Positions 43,956 to 51,980 of a stretch of DNA of 64,000 nt are shown piece after piece. Each line of letters begins with the position of its first letter. Positions within the stretch are counted from its first letter, which is position 1. Below the pieces are notes generated by a model that did not search any database, was not told the origin of the DNA, and worked only from the letters and a program-made list of their open reading frames with translations. Origin of the DNA: Streptomyces hyderabadensis (lineage in GTDB: Bacteria > Actinomycetota > Actinomycetes > Streptomycetales > Streptomycetaceae); the NCBI RefSeq assembly GCF_020404845.1, contig NZ_JAIOJZ010000003.1, forward strand, positions 204,436-268,435. Direction: 5' to 3'. Both the position numbers and the translations under genes were made by a program.

Positions 43956-45719
43956 ATGCATCGGTACAGGTCCCACACCTGCGGCGAGCTCCGCTCCTCT
44001 GACGTCGGCACCGACGTCCGACTGAGTGGCTGGCTGCACAATCGGCGCGACCTGGGCGGCATCCTCTTCATCGATCTGCGCGATCACTACGGCATCACGC
44101 AGCTCGTCGCCCGTCCGGGCACCGAGGCCTACGAGGCGCTGGACAAGCTGACCAAGGAATCGACCGTTCGGGTCGACGGCCGGGTCGTCTCCCGCGGCGC
44201 CGAGAACATCAACCCCGACCTGCCCACCGGCGAGGTCGAGGTCGAGGTGGGCGAGGTGGAGCTGCTGGGCGCCGCCCAGCCGCTGCCCTTCACCATCAAC
44301 ACCGAGGACGGGGTCAACGAGGAGCGGCGCCTGGAGTACCGCTTCCTCGACCTGCGCCGCGAGCGCATGCACCGCAACATCATGCTGCGCACCTCGGTCA
44401 TCTCCTCGATCCGCAGCAAGATGGTCGCTCTCGGCTTCAACGAGATGGCCACGCCCATCCTCACCGCCACCTCCCCCGAGGGCGCGCGGGACTTCGTGGT
44501 CCCCTCCCGGCTGCACGCGGGCCGCTTCTACGCCCTGCCGCAGGCGCCGCAGCAGTTCAAGCAGCTGCTGATGATCTCCGGCTTCGACCGGTACTTCCAG
44601 ATCGCGCCCTGCTTCCGCGACGAGGACGCCCGCGCCGACCGCTCGCCGGGCGAGTTCTACCAGCTCGACGTCGAGATGAGCTTCGTCGAGCAGGAGGACG
44701 TCTTCCGCCCGATCGAGCAGCTGATGACGGAGCTGTTCACGGAGTTCGGCAACGGCCGTGAGGTCACCTCGCCCTTCCCGCGCATCCCGTTCCGCGAGGC
44801 GATGCTGAAGTACGGCTCCGACAAGCCGGACCTGCGCGCCCAGCTGGAGCTGGTCGACATCACCGACGTCTTCGAGGGCTCGGAGTTCAAGGCCTTCGCC
44901 GGCAAGCACGTGCGCGCGCTGCCCGTCCCGGACGTCTCGGCGCAGCCCCGCAAGTTCTTCGACCAGCTCGGCGACTACGCCGTCGCGCAGGGCGCCAAGG
45001 GCCTGGCCTGGGTCCGCGTCGGCGAGGACGGCAAGCTGTCCGGCCCGATCGCGAAGTTCCTCACCGAGGAGAACGTGGCGGAGCTGACCAAGCGGCTCTC
45101 CCTGGCCCCCGGACACGCGGTGTTCTTCGGCGCGGGCGAGTTCGACGAGGTCTCGAAGATCATGGGCGCGGTCCGGGTCGAGGCCGCCCGGCGCGCCGGG
45201 CACTTCGAGGAGAACGTCTTCCGGTTCTGCTGGATCGTGGACTTCCCGATGTACGAGAAGGACGAGGAGACGGGGAAGATCGACTTCTCCCACAACCCCT
45301 TCTCGATGCCGCAGGGCGGCATGGACGCCCTGGAGAACCAGGACCCGCTGGACATCCTGGCCTGGCAGTACGACATCGTCTGCAACGGCGTCGAGCTGTC
45401 CTCCGGCGCCATCCGGAACCACGAGCCGGAGATCATGCTCAAGGCCTTCGAGATCGCGGGCTACGACGCGGAGACCGTCGAGCGCGAGTTCGCCGGCATG
45501 CTGCGCGCGCTGCGCTTCGGCGCCCCGCCGCACGGTGGCATCGCCCCCGGCGTCGACCGCATCGTCATGCTGCTGGCCGACGAGCCCAACATCCGCGAGA
45601 CCATCGCCTTCCCGCTCAACGGCAACGCCCAGGACCTGATGATGGGCGCCCCGAGCGAGCTGGACGAGACCCGGCTGAGGGAGCTGCACCTTTCGGTGCG
45701 CAAGCCGCAGCCGAAGTAG
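43956..45719 (+). CDS. aspS: Aspartyl-tRNA synthetase
   Basis: 587 residues, full bacterial-type AspRS. An N-terminal anticodon-binding OB fold ([35 protein letters not shown]) and the class II core are present: motif 2 [24 protein letters not shown], the GAD insertion (about 290-420) and motif 3 [17 protein letters not shown]. Charges tRNA-Asp; many actinobacterial enzymes also charge tRNA-Asn and rely on GatCAB. Monocistronic, with a strong terminator. Confidence 0.97.
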   Translation: MHRYRSHTCGELRSSDVGTDVRLSGWLHNRRDLGGILFIDLRDHYGITQLVARPGTEAYEALDKLTKESTVRVDGRVVSRGAENINPDLPTGEVEVEVGEVELLGAAQPLPFTINTEDGVNEERRLEYRFLDLRRERMHRNIMLRTSVISSIRSKMVALGFNEMATPILTATSPEGARDFVVPSRLHAGRFYALPQAPQQFKQLLMISGFDRYFQIAPCFRDEDARADRSPGEFYQLDVEMSFVEQEDVFRPIEQLMTELFTEFGNGREVTSPFPRIPFREAMLKYGSDKPDLRAQLELVDITDVFEGSEFKAFAGKHVRALPVPDVSAQPRKFFDQLGDYAVAQGAKGLAWVRVGEDGKLSGPIAKFLTEENVAELTKRLSLAPGHAVFFGAGEFDEVSKIMGAVRVEAARRAGHFEENVFRFCWIVDFPMYEKDEETGKIDFSHNPFSMPQGGMDALENQDPLDILAWQYDIVCNGVELSSGAIRNHEPEIMLKAFEIAGYDAETVEREFAGMLRALRFGAPPHGGIAPGVDRIVMLLADEPNIRETIAFPLNGNAQDLMMGAPSELDETRLRELHLSVRKPQPK

Positions 45720-45739
45720 TCAGCCGACGGCACGCACAG

Positions 45740-45775
45740 GGGCCCGGCACCGGATCACTCTCCGGCGCCGGGCCC
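45740..45775. terminator. Terminator between aspS and the Uma2 gene
   Basis: GGGCCCGGCACCGG (45740-45753) pairs with CCGGCGCCGGGCCC (45762-45775) with one mismatch, loop ATCACTCT, followed by TTCG. Serves the convergent genes. Confidence 0.88.
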
Positions 45776-45785
45776 TTCGCCGTCG

Positions 45786-46397
45786 TCACCCCTGGCCCTG
45801 GCCCTCCTCCTGGTAGAGCGGCAGGTTCTGGGTCGAGATGGTCCAGTCGGCGATGGTGACGTCCTCGCCGTAGACGAAGTCCTTGCGGGTGGCGTAGCGG
45901 GGGCCGTCGGGGGTGGCGTGGATGTCGGTGAAAACGGCGCCCTCGCCCGTACGCGGGTCGAAGACCGCGTAGACGGGGATGCCGAGCAGGGGGTAGTCGC
46001 GCACCTTGCCCACCCAGTCGTTCCCCGGGTTGGAGCGGGAGACCACCTCGACGGCGGCGATGAGCGACCGGGGGTCGAAGGACCCCTCGATGTCCATGTC
46101 CTCCTCGGCGATCACCATCAGATCGGGCCGTCGCATGATGCCTTCGGGCTCGTCCTCCACGTCCGGCTCGCCGGTGTGCGCCACGATCTCTTCCGGCATC
46201 ACCTTTTCCAGGCGCTTCCGGAGCCGCAGTGTGGTCAGCTCGTGCCGACCGCTGGGCGACATCATGTCGTGGACGATCCCTTCCTTGGTGATCTCGAACT
46301 TGCCGGGCAGCGTGTCGTCCGTGGACTCCACGAAGTCGCGCATGGCCCGGTAGAGGTGGGAAGCGCCCTGCTGCGCGTTGTCGGGTGCGATGGTCAT
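45786..46397 (-). CDS. Uma2-family (DUF820) predicted nuclease
   Basis: 203 residues from the ATG at 46397 with GAGGAG 8 nt upstream. PD-(D/E)XK nuclease-like fold: RRPDLMVIAEED (catalytic Asp), then AAVEVVSRSNPGNDWVGKVRDYPLLGIPVYAVFDP with the E-x-V...K pattern. Uma2 genes are abundant and variable in Streptomyces and cyanobacteria; their biological role is unknown. It sits in an accessory patch between aspS and metG. Confidence 0.85.
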   Translation of the reverse strand: MTIAPDNAQQGASHLYRAMRDFVESTDDTLPGKFEITKEGIVHDMMSPSGRHELTTLRLRKRLEKVMPEEIVAHTGEPDVEDEPEGIMRRPDLMVIAEEDMDIEGSFDPRSLIAAVEVVSRSNPGNDWVGKVRDYPLLGIPVYAVFDPRTGEGAVFTDIHATPDGPRYATRKDFVYGEDVTIADWTISTQNLPLYQEEGQGQG

Positions 46398-46455
46398 GGC
46401 GCTCGCTCCTCGTCGTGTGTGCCCACGGGCTCGGGCAAGGATCGTCGAGTTCATG

Positions 46456-47349
46456 CTAGGCGTCCTCCGGGTGAGGGTGCCGGTGACCGGTTCGGCAGTC
46501 GCGGCAGCGGCCGGGATGCGCACTCCGGAAGGCTCGGTCGCAGCCGTCGCAGGTCTGGAGGGGGTGGCGGGACTCGGGAGCGGGTGAGGGCGCGGGCCGG
46601 AACGGCGGTGGAGGCGGCAGCTGGGCGGCCAGACGGTGGGCGAGGAGGGCGGCTGGGCGGATCAGGGGTTCGTCCGGCAGGTTCGTGGTCAGTGCGTGGC
46701 GTACGGCGGTGGGGCCGACCTCGCGCTCCAGCCAGGCGGCGACGCCCGGGGCCAGGTGTTCGGCGTCCGTGGCGGAGAGCAGGAGGCGGGGGTCGCGGCG
46801 GCGCAGGCCGGTGAGGACGTCGACGGCCGCATGGAGGAGGGCGGGGGCGGGACACGACGGTTGGGGCACGGCGGGGAGGCGCTTGCGTGTCGCGGGCTCG
46901 TCGGGGGCGGTGCGCCGCCGGGAGGGCCTGCGGGGGGCCTTCTCCCGGTCGGTGGTGCGGTGGCCGGGCCGGTTGCAGGAGACCGTGCGGGTGACGATCC
47001 GGCCGGTGGCGGTCCGCTCGCGGCTGCGGATCAGGTAGCCGTGCGCTTCCAGTTCGTTCAGGGCGGCGGCGATGCGGGTGGGGCCCTCCGGGAAGCGGGC
47101 GGCGAGCGTCTTGATGTCGACGGCGGTACCCGGCCGGACCGACTGGATGTAACAGGCCAGTCCGATCGCGAGCAGGGACAACTCCTGGTGCTGGGCCAGG
47201 TCGTTGCCGATCACCGTGAAGTTCTCGGTGTGGCGGACGTGGTCGTGGGTGACGCCGGCGAACGGCCTTCCCCCGGGCCCGTCGGGGTGGTTTTTGCGCG
47301 CGATACGGGACTGGACGCGCAGCGGCGCGCTAGGGTTTTCGGTATCCAT
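46456..47349 (-). CDS. Winged-helix DNA-binding protein with C-terminal zinc ribbon
   Basis: 297 residues from the ATG at 47349; starts at 47388 (ATG) and 47487 (GTG) are also open and GAGGAAG lies 14 nt before the chosen start, so the N-terminus is uncertain. Residues about 25-110 contain a replication-initiator-like winged helix (HENFTVIGNDLAQHQELSLLAIGLACYIQSV-type segment, then ALNELEAHGYLIRSRE). An Arg/Pro linker leads to a helical region and a CDGC...CRDC zinc ribbon near the C-terminus. Family seen repeatedly in Streptomyces beside XRE/DUF397 genes. Function unknown. Confidence 0.7.
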   Translation of the reverse strand: MDTENPSAPLRVQSRIARKNHPDGPGGRPFAGVTHDHVRHTENFTVIGNDLAQHQELSLLAIGLACYIQSVRPGTAVDIKTLAARFPEGPTRIAAALNELEAHGYLIRSRERTATGRIVTRTVSCNRPGHRTTDREKAPRRPSRRRTAPDEPATRKRLPAVPQPSCPAPALLHAAVDVLTGLRRRDPRLLLSATDAEHLAPGVAAWLEREVGPTAVRHALTTNLPDEPLIRPAALLAHRLAAQLPPPPPFRPAPSPAPESRHPLQTCDGCDRAFRSAHPGRCRDCRTGHRHPHPEDA

Positions 47350-47452
47350 CGGGAAGGCCTGTCTTCCTCGGTGGTCAGGCCCTCGCATTGGGATGCCAGT
47401 CCCGGCGGGGGCCGTCGCATGTCTGGGGTGGTCGAGTGCTGCTGGCGCTGAG

Positions 47453-47493
47453 CGTAGGGCACGCAACCGGGCGCATATCCAGCTCACTTGGGC
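47453..47493 (-). promoter_or_regulatory. wHTH gene upstream element shared with the BRO gene
   Basis: Begins CGTAGGGCACGCAACC and ends CACTTGGGC with GCGCATAT between, matching 27389-27423 in order and spacing apart from small insertions. Read leftward, a TACGCT at 47451-47456 corresponds to the TACGTT at the BRO gene. It lies 104 bp before the annotated start. Confidence 0.5.
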
Positions 47494-47569
47494 ATATTCA
47501 CTCGCGGGAGTGACCCTGCCCGCCGGGAGGGAGGGGGTGGGGCTTGGTGGGGTGTTTTCTCTCCGGTGA

Positions 47570-47860
47570 GTGGTTCATAGGGGGCGCAGGTGCGACCGGA
47601 ACCCGCTCCGTCGGGTCGCGGTGGTTGAGAGGTGGGACCCGGACGACGAGTGGGGCGTGGCGGTAGTCGCCACGGTGGGGCGGCAGCTGAAGCTGCGCCG
47701 GGAGGCCGTGGGGATGCGGGCCGGTGAGTTCGGCCAGGCAGTCGGTCTTCGATCGGGACCCTGCCCCGTAATCCACTTCAAGTACCGGGACGCGGGCCCA
47801 CGCCTCGCGTTGCCGGCGGAGGCGTGGGCGGGGTTCGTGGCGTACACGGCCGGGAGCTGA
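47570..47860 (+). pseudogene. XRE-DUF397 fusion remnant
   Basis: Open frame of 96 codons (GTG at 47570; a GTG at 47621 is a better fit to family starts). The first part, WDPDDEWGVAVVATVGRQLKLRREAVGMRAGEFGQAVG, is the beginning of a WhiJ-like XRE regulator, stopping in the helix-turn-helix. The rest, YRDAGPRLALPAEAWAGFVAYTAGS, is the C-terminal end of a DUF397 protein. These are normally two adjacent full-length genes, so an in-frame deletion has joined them. The product lacks a full DNA-binding domain and is probably non-functional. Confidence 0.65.
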
Positions 47861-47874
47861 CGCCGGGCGCGGGG

Positions 47875-48240
47875 CTAGCGGGCCACGAACTGGGTCAGGA
47901 TGGCCTGGACCTCGTAGATGTCGACGCCCTTGGTGAAGGTCTTCTGGATCGGCGCCTGGGAGCCGGAGAGCCAGATCTTCAGTTCGGCGTCGAGGTCGAA
48001 GTGGCCGGCCGTCTCCACCGCGAAGTGCGTGATGCTGCGGTACGGGATTGAGTGGTACTCGGTCTTCTTGCCGGTGATGCCCTGCTTGTCGATCAGGATC
48101 AGACGGCGGTCGGTGAACAGGATGGTGTCGCGGATCAGCAGGTAGGCCGCGTGGACCTGCTCGCCCTGGCCGAGCAGACGCGCATACTCCTGCTGCGCCT
48201 GGCCCGGGTCGATGCTGTGCGCGTTGCCGAACAGTGCCAT
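47875..48240 (-). CDS. PH-domain protein (bacterial PH, DUF1696-like)
   Basis: 121 residues covering a single bacterial pleckstrin-homology-like domain: AAYLLIRDTILFTDRRLILIDKQGITGKKTEYHSIPYRSITHFAVETAGHFDLDAELKIWL. Forms oligomeric rings in known structures; role unclear. ATG at 48240. The spaced direct repeat GATCTTCG just upstream (48267-48285) may be part of the promoter. Convergent with the fusion remnant. Confidence 0.88.
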   Translation of the reverse strand: MALFGNAHSIDPGQAQQEYARLLGQGEQVHAAYLLIRDTILFTDRRLILIDKQGITGKKTEYHSIPYRSITHFAVETAGHFDLDAELKIWLSGSQAPIQKTFTKGVDIYEVQAILTQFVAR

Positions 48241-48294
48241 GGTTGGTGTCCCCCCACGTGAGCTGGATCTTCGTACGATCTTCGCAAACGCGGA

Positions 48295-48326
48295 GGCCCG
48301 GGAGAAGCGTCCGCCTCTCCCGGGCC
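48295..48326 (-). terminator. Terminator of metG
   Basis: GGCCCGGGAGA (48295-48305) pairs with TCTCCCGGGCC (48316-48326), perfect 11-bp stem, 10-nt loop, 18 bp after the metG stop. Confidence 0.85.
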
Positions 48327-48344
48327 CGTGCTGTAGCGAGCGCG

Positions 48345-49961
48345 TTACGCGGTCGGCTTCTCCTCGAGACGGGGGAAGAGGACCGCGCCCTTGGTGACCG
48401 TGGCGCCGGCGGGGAGGCGGCCCCAGTCCGCCGCGTCCTGGACCCTCTGGTCGGCGAGGCCGCCGAGGGCCGCCTGAGCGCCGAGGGAGTCCCAGAGCTT
48501 CTGGGAGGTGTCCGGCATGATCGGGTTGAGCAGGACGGCTACGGCGCGGAGCGCTTCCGCGGCCGTGTAGAGGATCGTCGCCAGGCGGGCCTTGCCCTCC
48601 GGGCTGTCGTCCTTGGCGACCTTCCAGGGCTCCTGCTCGGTGATGTAGCCGTTGACCTGCTTGACGAAGTCGAAGACCGCCAGGATGCCGCCCTGGAAGT
48701 CCAGCTCCTCGCCGATGCGGCGGTCCGCCTCCGTGACCGCCTTCGCCAGGCCGTCGTGGATCGCCCGCTCCGCCTCGCCGTCGGCCGTCGACGCCGGCAG
48801 CTCGCCGCCGAAGTACTTGTTGACCATGGCCGCCACGCGGGAGGCGAGGTTGCCGTAGTCGTTGGCCAGCTCGCTGGTGTAGCGGGCGGAGAAGTCCTCC
48901 CAGGAGAAGCTGCCGTCCTGGCCGAACGCGATCGCGCGCAGGAAGTACCAGCGGTACGCGTCCACACCGAAGTGCGAGGTCAGGTCCTGCGGCTTGATGC
49001 CGGTCAGGTTGGACTTCGACATCTTCTCGCCGCCGACCATCAGCCAGCCGTTCGCCGCGACCTTGCCGGGCAGGGGCAGGCCCTGGGCCATCAGCATGGC
49101 CGGCCAGATGATCGCGTGGAAGCGGAGGATGTCCTTGCCGACCAGGTGGACGTCGGCGGGGAACGTCGACTCGAACTTCTCCGGGTTCTCGTTGTAGCCG
49201 ACCGCCGTCGCGTAGTTCAGCAGGGCGTCGATCCACACGTAGATGACGTGCTTGTCGTCCCAGGGGACCGGCACGCCCCAGTCGAAGGTCGAGCGGGAGA
49301 TGGAGAGGTCCTGCAGGCCCTGGCGGACGAAGTTCACGACCTCGTTGCGCGCGGACTCGGGCTGGATGAAGCCCGGGTTGGCCTCGTAGTGGGCGAGCAG
49401 CTTCTCGCTGTACTCGCTGAGCTTGAAGAAGTAGTTCTCCTCGCTGAGGATCTCCACCGGCTTCTTGTGGATCGGGCACAGCTTCTGGCCCGCGTACTCG
49501 CCCTCGCCGTCGAGCAGCTCGCCGGGGAGCTTGTACTCCTCGCAGCCCACGCAGTACGGGCCCTCGTAGCCGCCCTTGTAGATCTCGCCCTTGTCGTACA
49601 GGTCCTGCACGAACTCCTGGACGCGGTCGGTGTGCCGCTTCTGCGTGGTGCGGATGAAATCGTCGTTCGCGATGTCGAGGTGCTCCCACAGGGGCTTCCA
49701 CGACTCCGTGACGAGCTTGTCGGCCCAGGCCTGCGGGGTGACCCCGTTCGCCTCGGCCGTGCGCATGATCTTCTGACCGTGCTCGTCCGTGCCGGTGAGG
49801 TACCACACCTTCTCGCCGCGCTGGCGGTGCCAGCGGGTGAGCACGTCGCCTGCGACGGTCGTATAGGCGTGGCCCAGGTGAGGAGCGTCGTTGACGTAGT
49901 AGATGGGGGTCGAGACGTAGTACGCCTTCGCTCCCTGCTTCTCGGTTCCAGTGGCCGCCAT
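48345..49961 (-). CDS. metG: Methionyl-tRNA synthetase
   Basis: 538 residues, class I. The HIGH motif is HLGH (28-31) and the KMSKS motif is EKMSKSN (about residue 312). The zinc-binding insert has CVGC and CPIHKK. The short form lacks the C-terminal EMAP/tRNA-binding dimerisation domain, as usual in actinobacteria. Single gene with its own terminator. Confidence 0.97.
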   Translation of the reverse strand: MAATGTEKQGAKAYYVSTPIYYVNDAPHLGHAYTTVAGDVLTRWHRQRGEKVWYLTGTDEHGQKIMRTAEANGVTPQAWADKLVTESWKPLWEHLDIANDDFIRTTQKRHTDRVQEFVQDLYDKGEIYKGGYEGPYCVGCEEYKLPGELLDGEGEYAGQKLCPIHKKPVEILSEENYFFKLSEYSEKLLAHYEANPGFIQPESARNEVVNFVRQGLQDLSISRSTFDWGVPVPWDDKHVIYVWIDALLNYATAVGYNENPEKFESTFPADVHLVGKDILRFHAIIWPAMLMAQGLPLPGKVAANGWLMVGGEKMSKSNLTGIKPQDLTSHFGVDAYRWYFLRAIAFGQDGSFSWEDFSARYTSELANDYGNLASRVAAMVNKYFGGELPASTADGEAERAIHDGLAKAVTEADRRIGEELDFQGGILAVFDFVKQVNGYITEQEPWKVAKDDSPEGKARLATILYTAAEALRAVAVLLNPIMPDTSQKLWDSLGAQAALGGLADQRVQDAADWGRLPAGATVTKGAVLFPRLEEKPTA

Positions 49962-50076
49962 GGTCGAAATCCTACTGGGCCCGTGGAGATCGACTCACAC
50001 GCGTTTCGGGGGGTGGACGGAGGGGTTCCTTCTCGTCCACCCCCCGGGGGGTCGTGCGTGCGGCCGCGGGGCCCGG

Positions 50077-51717
50077 TTACGGGCGCCAGGTGGACAGCAC
50101 GCCCTCGTACAGCTCCTTGTCGGTCAGCTCCTTGGGGGTCTCGCCGGCCAGGAAGTGCGAGGCGTTGCCCGTCTTGAGCTTGCGGAGGTAGTCGAAGGCC
50201 TTGTTCTCCGGGTCACCGAAGGCGACGAAGGAGAAGTGCACGTTCGGGTGGTCCGCGGCCGCCTTGGTGAGGGCCTGGGTGGCGGGGGTCTTGGCGTCGG
50301 GGGCGCCGTCGGTCTGGAAGATCACCAGGGCGGGGGTGCCGGGTTCCGCTTGCTCGGTGTGGTGGGCGAGGACGGCCTCGACGGCGGCGTGGTAGCTGGT
50401 GCGGCCCATGCGGCCGAGCGCCGCGTGCAGCTCGTCGATCTTGTTCTCGTGGTCGGTGAGGGTGAGGTCGCCGGTGCCGTCCACTTCCGTGGAGAAGAAC
50501 GTGACGTGCACCGTCGCCTCGGGGTCGAGGTGCGCCGCGAGGGCGAGGGTCTGCTCGGCGAGGGCCTGGGCGGAGCCGTCCTTGTAGTACGGGCGCATGG
50601 AGGCGGAGCGGTCGAGGACGAGGTGGACCTTGGCGCGGGCGCCGGTGAGGTTGTGCTTTTTGAGGGTGGCGCCGGCTGCCTTGTAGGCGGTGGTGAGGGC
50701 GGGGGCCTTGGAGCGGAGCCGGGGGGCGGGTGTGGCGGGTTTGGGCGCCTCGGCGTCTGCCTCCGGCGGGGTGGGGGGCTGTGACGCCTCGGCTTCGCCT
50801 TCGGCGTCCGTGTTCCCACCCGCACCACCCGTGCTGGATTCGTTGTCGGGTGCGGGTGGCCCCTGTGGGGTGTCCTCGCCGTCGGCGGCCGCGGGTTCCG
50901 GGGCGGCGGTCGGGCGGGCCGGGGCGTCCGGGGCCACGGCCGGTTCGGGCCCCTGCTCAGCCTTCGGCTCCGCCTCGGCTTCGGGCCCCGCCTCGGCTTC
51001 GGGCTCCTGCTCGGCCTTCGGCTCCGCCTCGGCTTCGGGCCCCGCCTCGGCCTCGGGTTCTGCGTTGGCTTTCGGCTCCTGCTCCGGCTCGGGCTCCACC
51101 TTGGCTTCGGCCTCAGCCTCGGGCTCGGCCTCGGGCTCGGTCTCGGGCTCCGTCTCAGCCTTGGGCTCGGTCTCAGCCTCGGTCTCGGTCTCGGGCTCCG
51201 TCTCAGCCTTGGGCTCCGTCTCAGCCTTGGGCTCGGTCTCGGTCTCGGGCTCCGTCTCAGCCTTGGGCTCGGTCTCAGCCTTGGGCTCCGCCTCAGCCTT
51301 GGGCTCGGCTTCGGGCTTCTGCTTCGGCTCGGGGGCCGTCTCGGTCACCGGGACCGTCTCCGCTTCCGGGGCCGTCTCGGCCAGCGGGGACGTCTCCGCT
51401 TCCGGGGCCGGAGTGGGCTCCGGGGACGGTGCGGGCTCCGGGGTCGGGTCGGTCGGTTCCGTGGGCTTCGGGACCGTGACGTTGGTGAAGGCGGCCTTGA
51501 CGAGGTCGTGCTCGTCGGGGGTGGGTTCCGAGCGGGGCTCGGGGATGCGGGAGGCCTCCGGCTCGGCCGGCTCCTCGGGTGCGGTGGGCTGGGACGGGAG
51601 CTCCGGCTCCGGTGCGGTGACCGGGGGTGCCGTCTCCTGCGTCGCACCCTCCGCCTGTGCGGTCCGTTCCTTGCGTGAGCGGCCGAACGCGTTCCGCAGG
51701 AGAGTGAGAATGCCCAT
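50077..51717 (-). CDS. VWA-domain protein with long Pro/Glu/Ala repeat region
   Basis: 546 residues. After [19 protein letters not shown], residues about 25-320 are a low-complexity region with dozens of EPKAE, ETEPKAE and PEAEAG units. The C-terminal 215 residues are a von Willebrand A domain with an intact MIDAS ([10 protein letters not shown] near residue 367, the threonine of GRTSY, and QTDGAPD), close to the TerF/tellurium-resistance VWA type. The acidic stalk could bind cations or act as a spacer. No ter operon is adjacent. No signal peptide, so it is cytoplasmic. Confidence 0.85.
   Translation of the reverse strand: MGILTLLRNAFGRSRKERTAQAEGATQETAPPVTAPEPELPSQPTAPEEPAEPEASRIPEPRSEPTPDEHDLVKAAFTNVTVPKPTEPTDPTPEPAPSPEPTPAPEAETSPLAETAPEAETVPVTETAPEPKQKPEAEPKAEAEPKAETEPKAETEPETETEPKAETEPKAETEPETETEAETEPKAETEPETEPEAEPEAEAEAKVEPEPEQEPKANAEPEAEAGPEAEAEPKAEQEPEAEAGPEAEAEPKAEQGPEPAVAPDAPARPTAAPEPAAADGEDTPQGPPAPDNESSTGGAGGNTDAEGEAEASQPPTPPEADAEAPKPATPAPRLRSKAPALTTAYKAAGATLKKHNLTGARAKVHLVLDRSASMRPYYKDGSAQALAEQTLALAAHLDPEATVHVTFFSTEVDGTGDLTLTDHENKIDELHAALGRMGRTSYHAAVEAVLAHHTEQAEPGTPALVIFQTDGAPDAKTPATQALTKAAADHPNVHFSFVAFGDPENKAFDYLRKLKTGNASHFLAGETPKELTDKELYEGVLSTWRP
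50940..51330 (-). repeat. Degenerate hexamer/15-bp repeats encoding E-P-K-A-E units
   Basis: Dense CTCGGCCTTGGGCTC / CTCGGTCTCGGGCTC repeats encode the Glu/Pro/Ala region of the VWA protein. They also create long meaningless open frames on the other strand. Confidence 0.85.
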
Positions 51718-51880
51718 GTGCGCAACCCTTCGAGTGAGTTGGTGCCGTCAATCCCTGGCCAGGACGGACACGTAAGGTTAGCGGGCCCGGCTTGTGATCT
51801 TGTGCAGGGTCTGACATGCGGGCGGCGACGCGTCAAGGCCGGATCCGGACGCCGTGACAATTCCCCCGCGGATTCCGCGG

Positions 51881-51935
51881 GTTCACCCGCCGTTCACCGC
51901 GACGCCCGGTCCCCGCACGTATGTGCACCTACGGT
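51881..51935 (+). promoter_or_regulatory. phoX: phoX promoter with PHO box
   Basis: Two direct repeats GTTCACC at 51881-51887 and 51892-51898, exactly 11 bp apart (GTTCACCCGCC-GTTCACCGCG), are the canonical PhoP-binding unit. A -10 hexamer TACGGT (51930-51935) follows. Spacing suits PhoP activation of phoX under phosphate limitation. Confidence 0.85.
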
Positions 51936-51980
51936 CGCGCTGACACCAGGGCCTACAGGGATTCTCAAGGGGAGAACACA

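Noticed and set aside
40537..44025. 1162-codon open frame on the plus strand
   Set aside because: Overlaps the AI-2E permease in another frame and the switch protein antisense; composition is Gly/Arg/Val shadow-like.
46456..47487. Longer start for the wHTH protein at 47487
   Set aside because: The added 46 residues look non-coding and would start inside the shared upstream element; kept as an alternative only.
50690..51775. 361-codon Ser/Ala/Gly repeat open frame opposite the VWA gene
   Set aside because: Mirror image of the E/P/A coding repeat; the VWA domain on the minus strand shows which strand is real.
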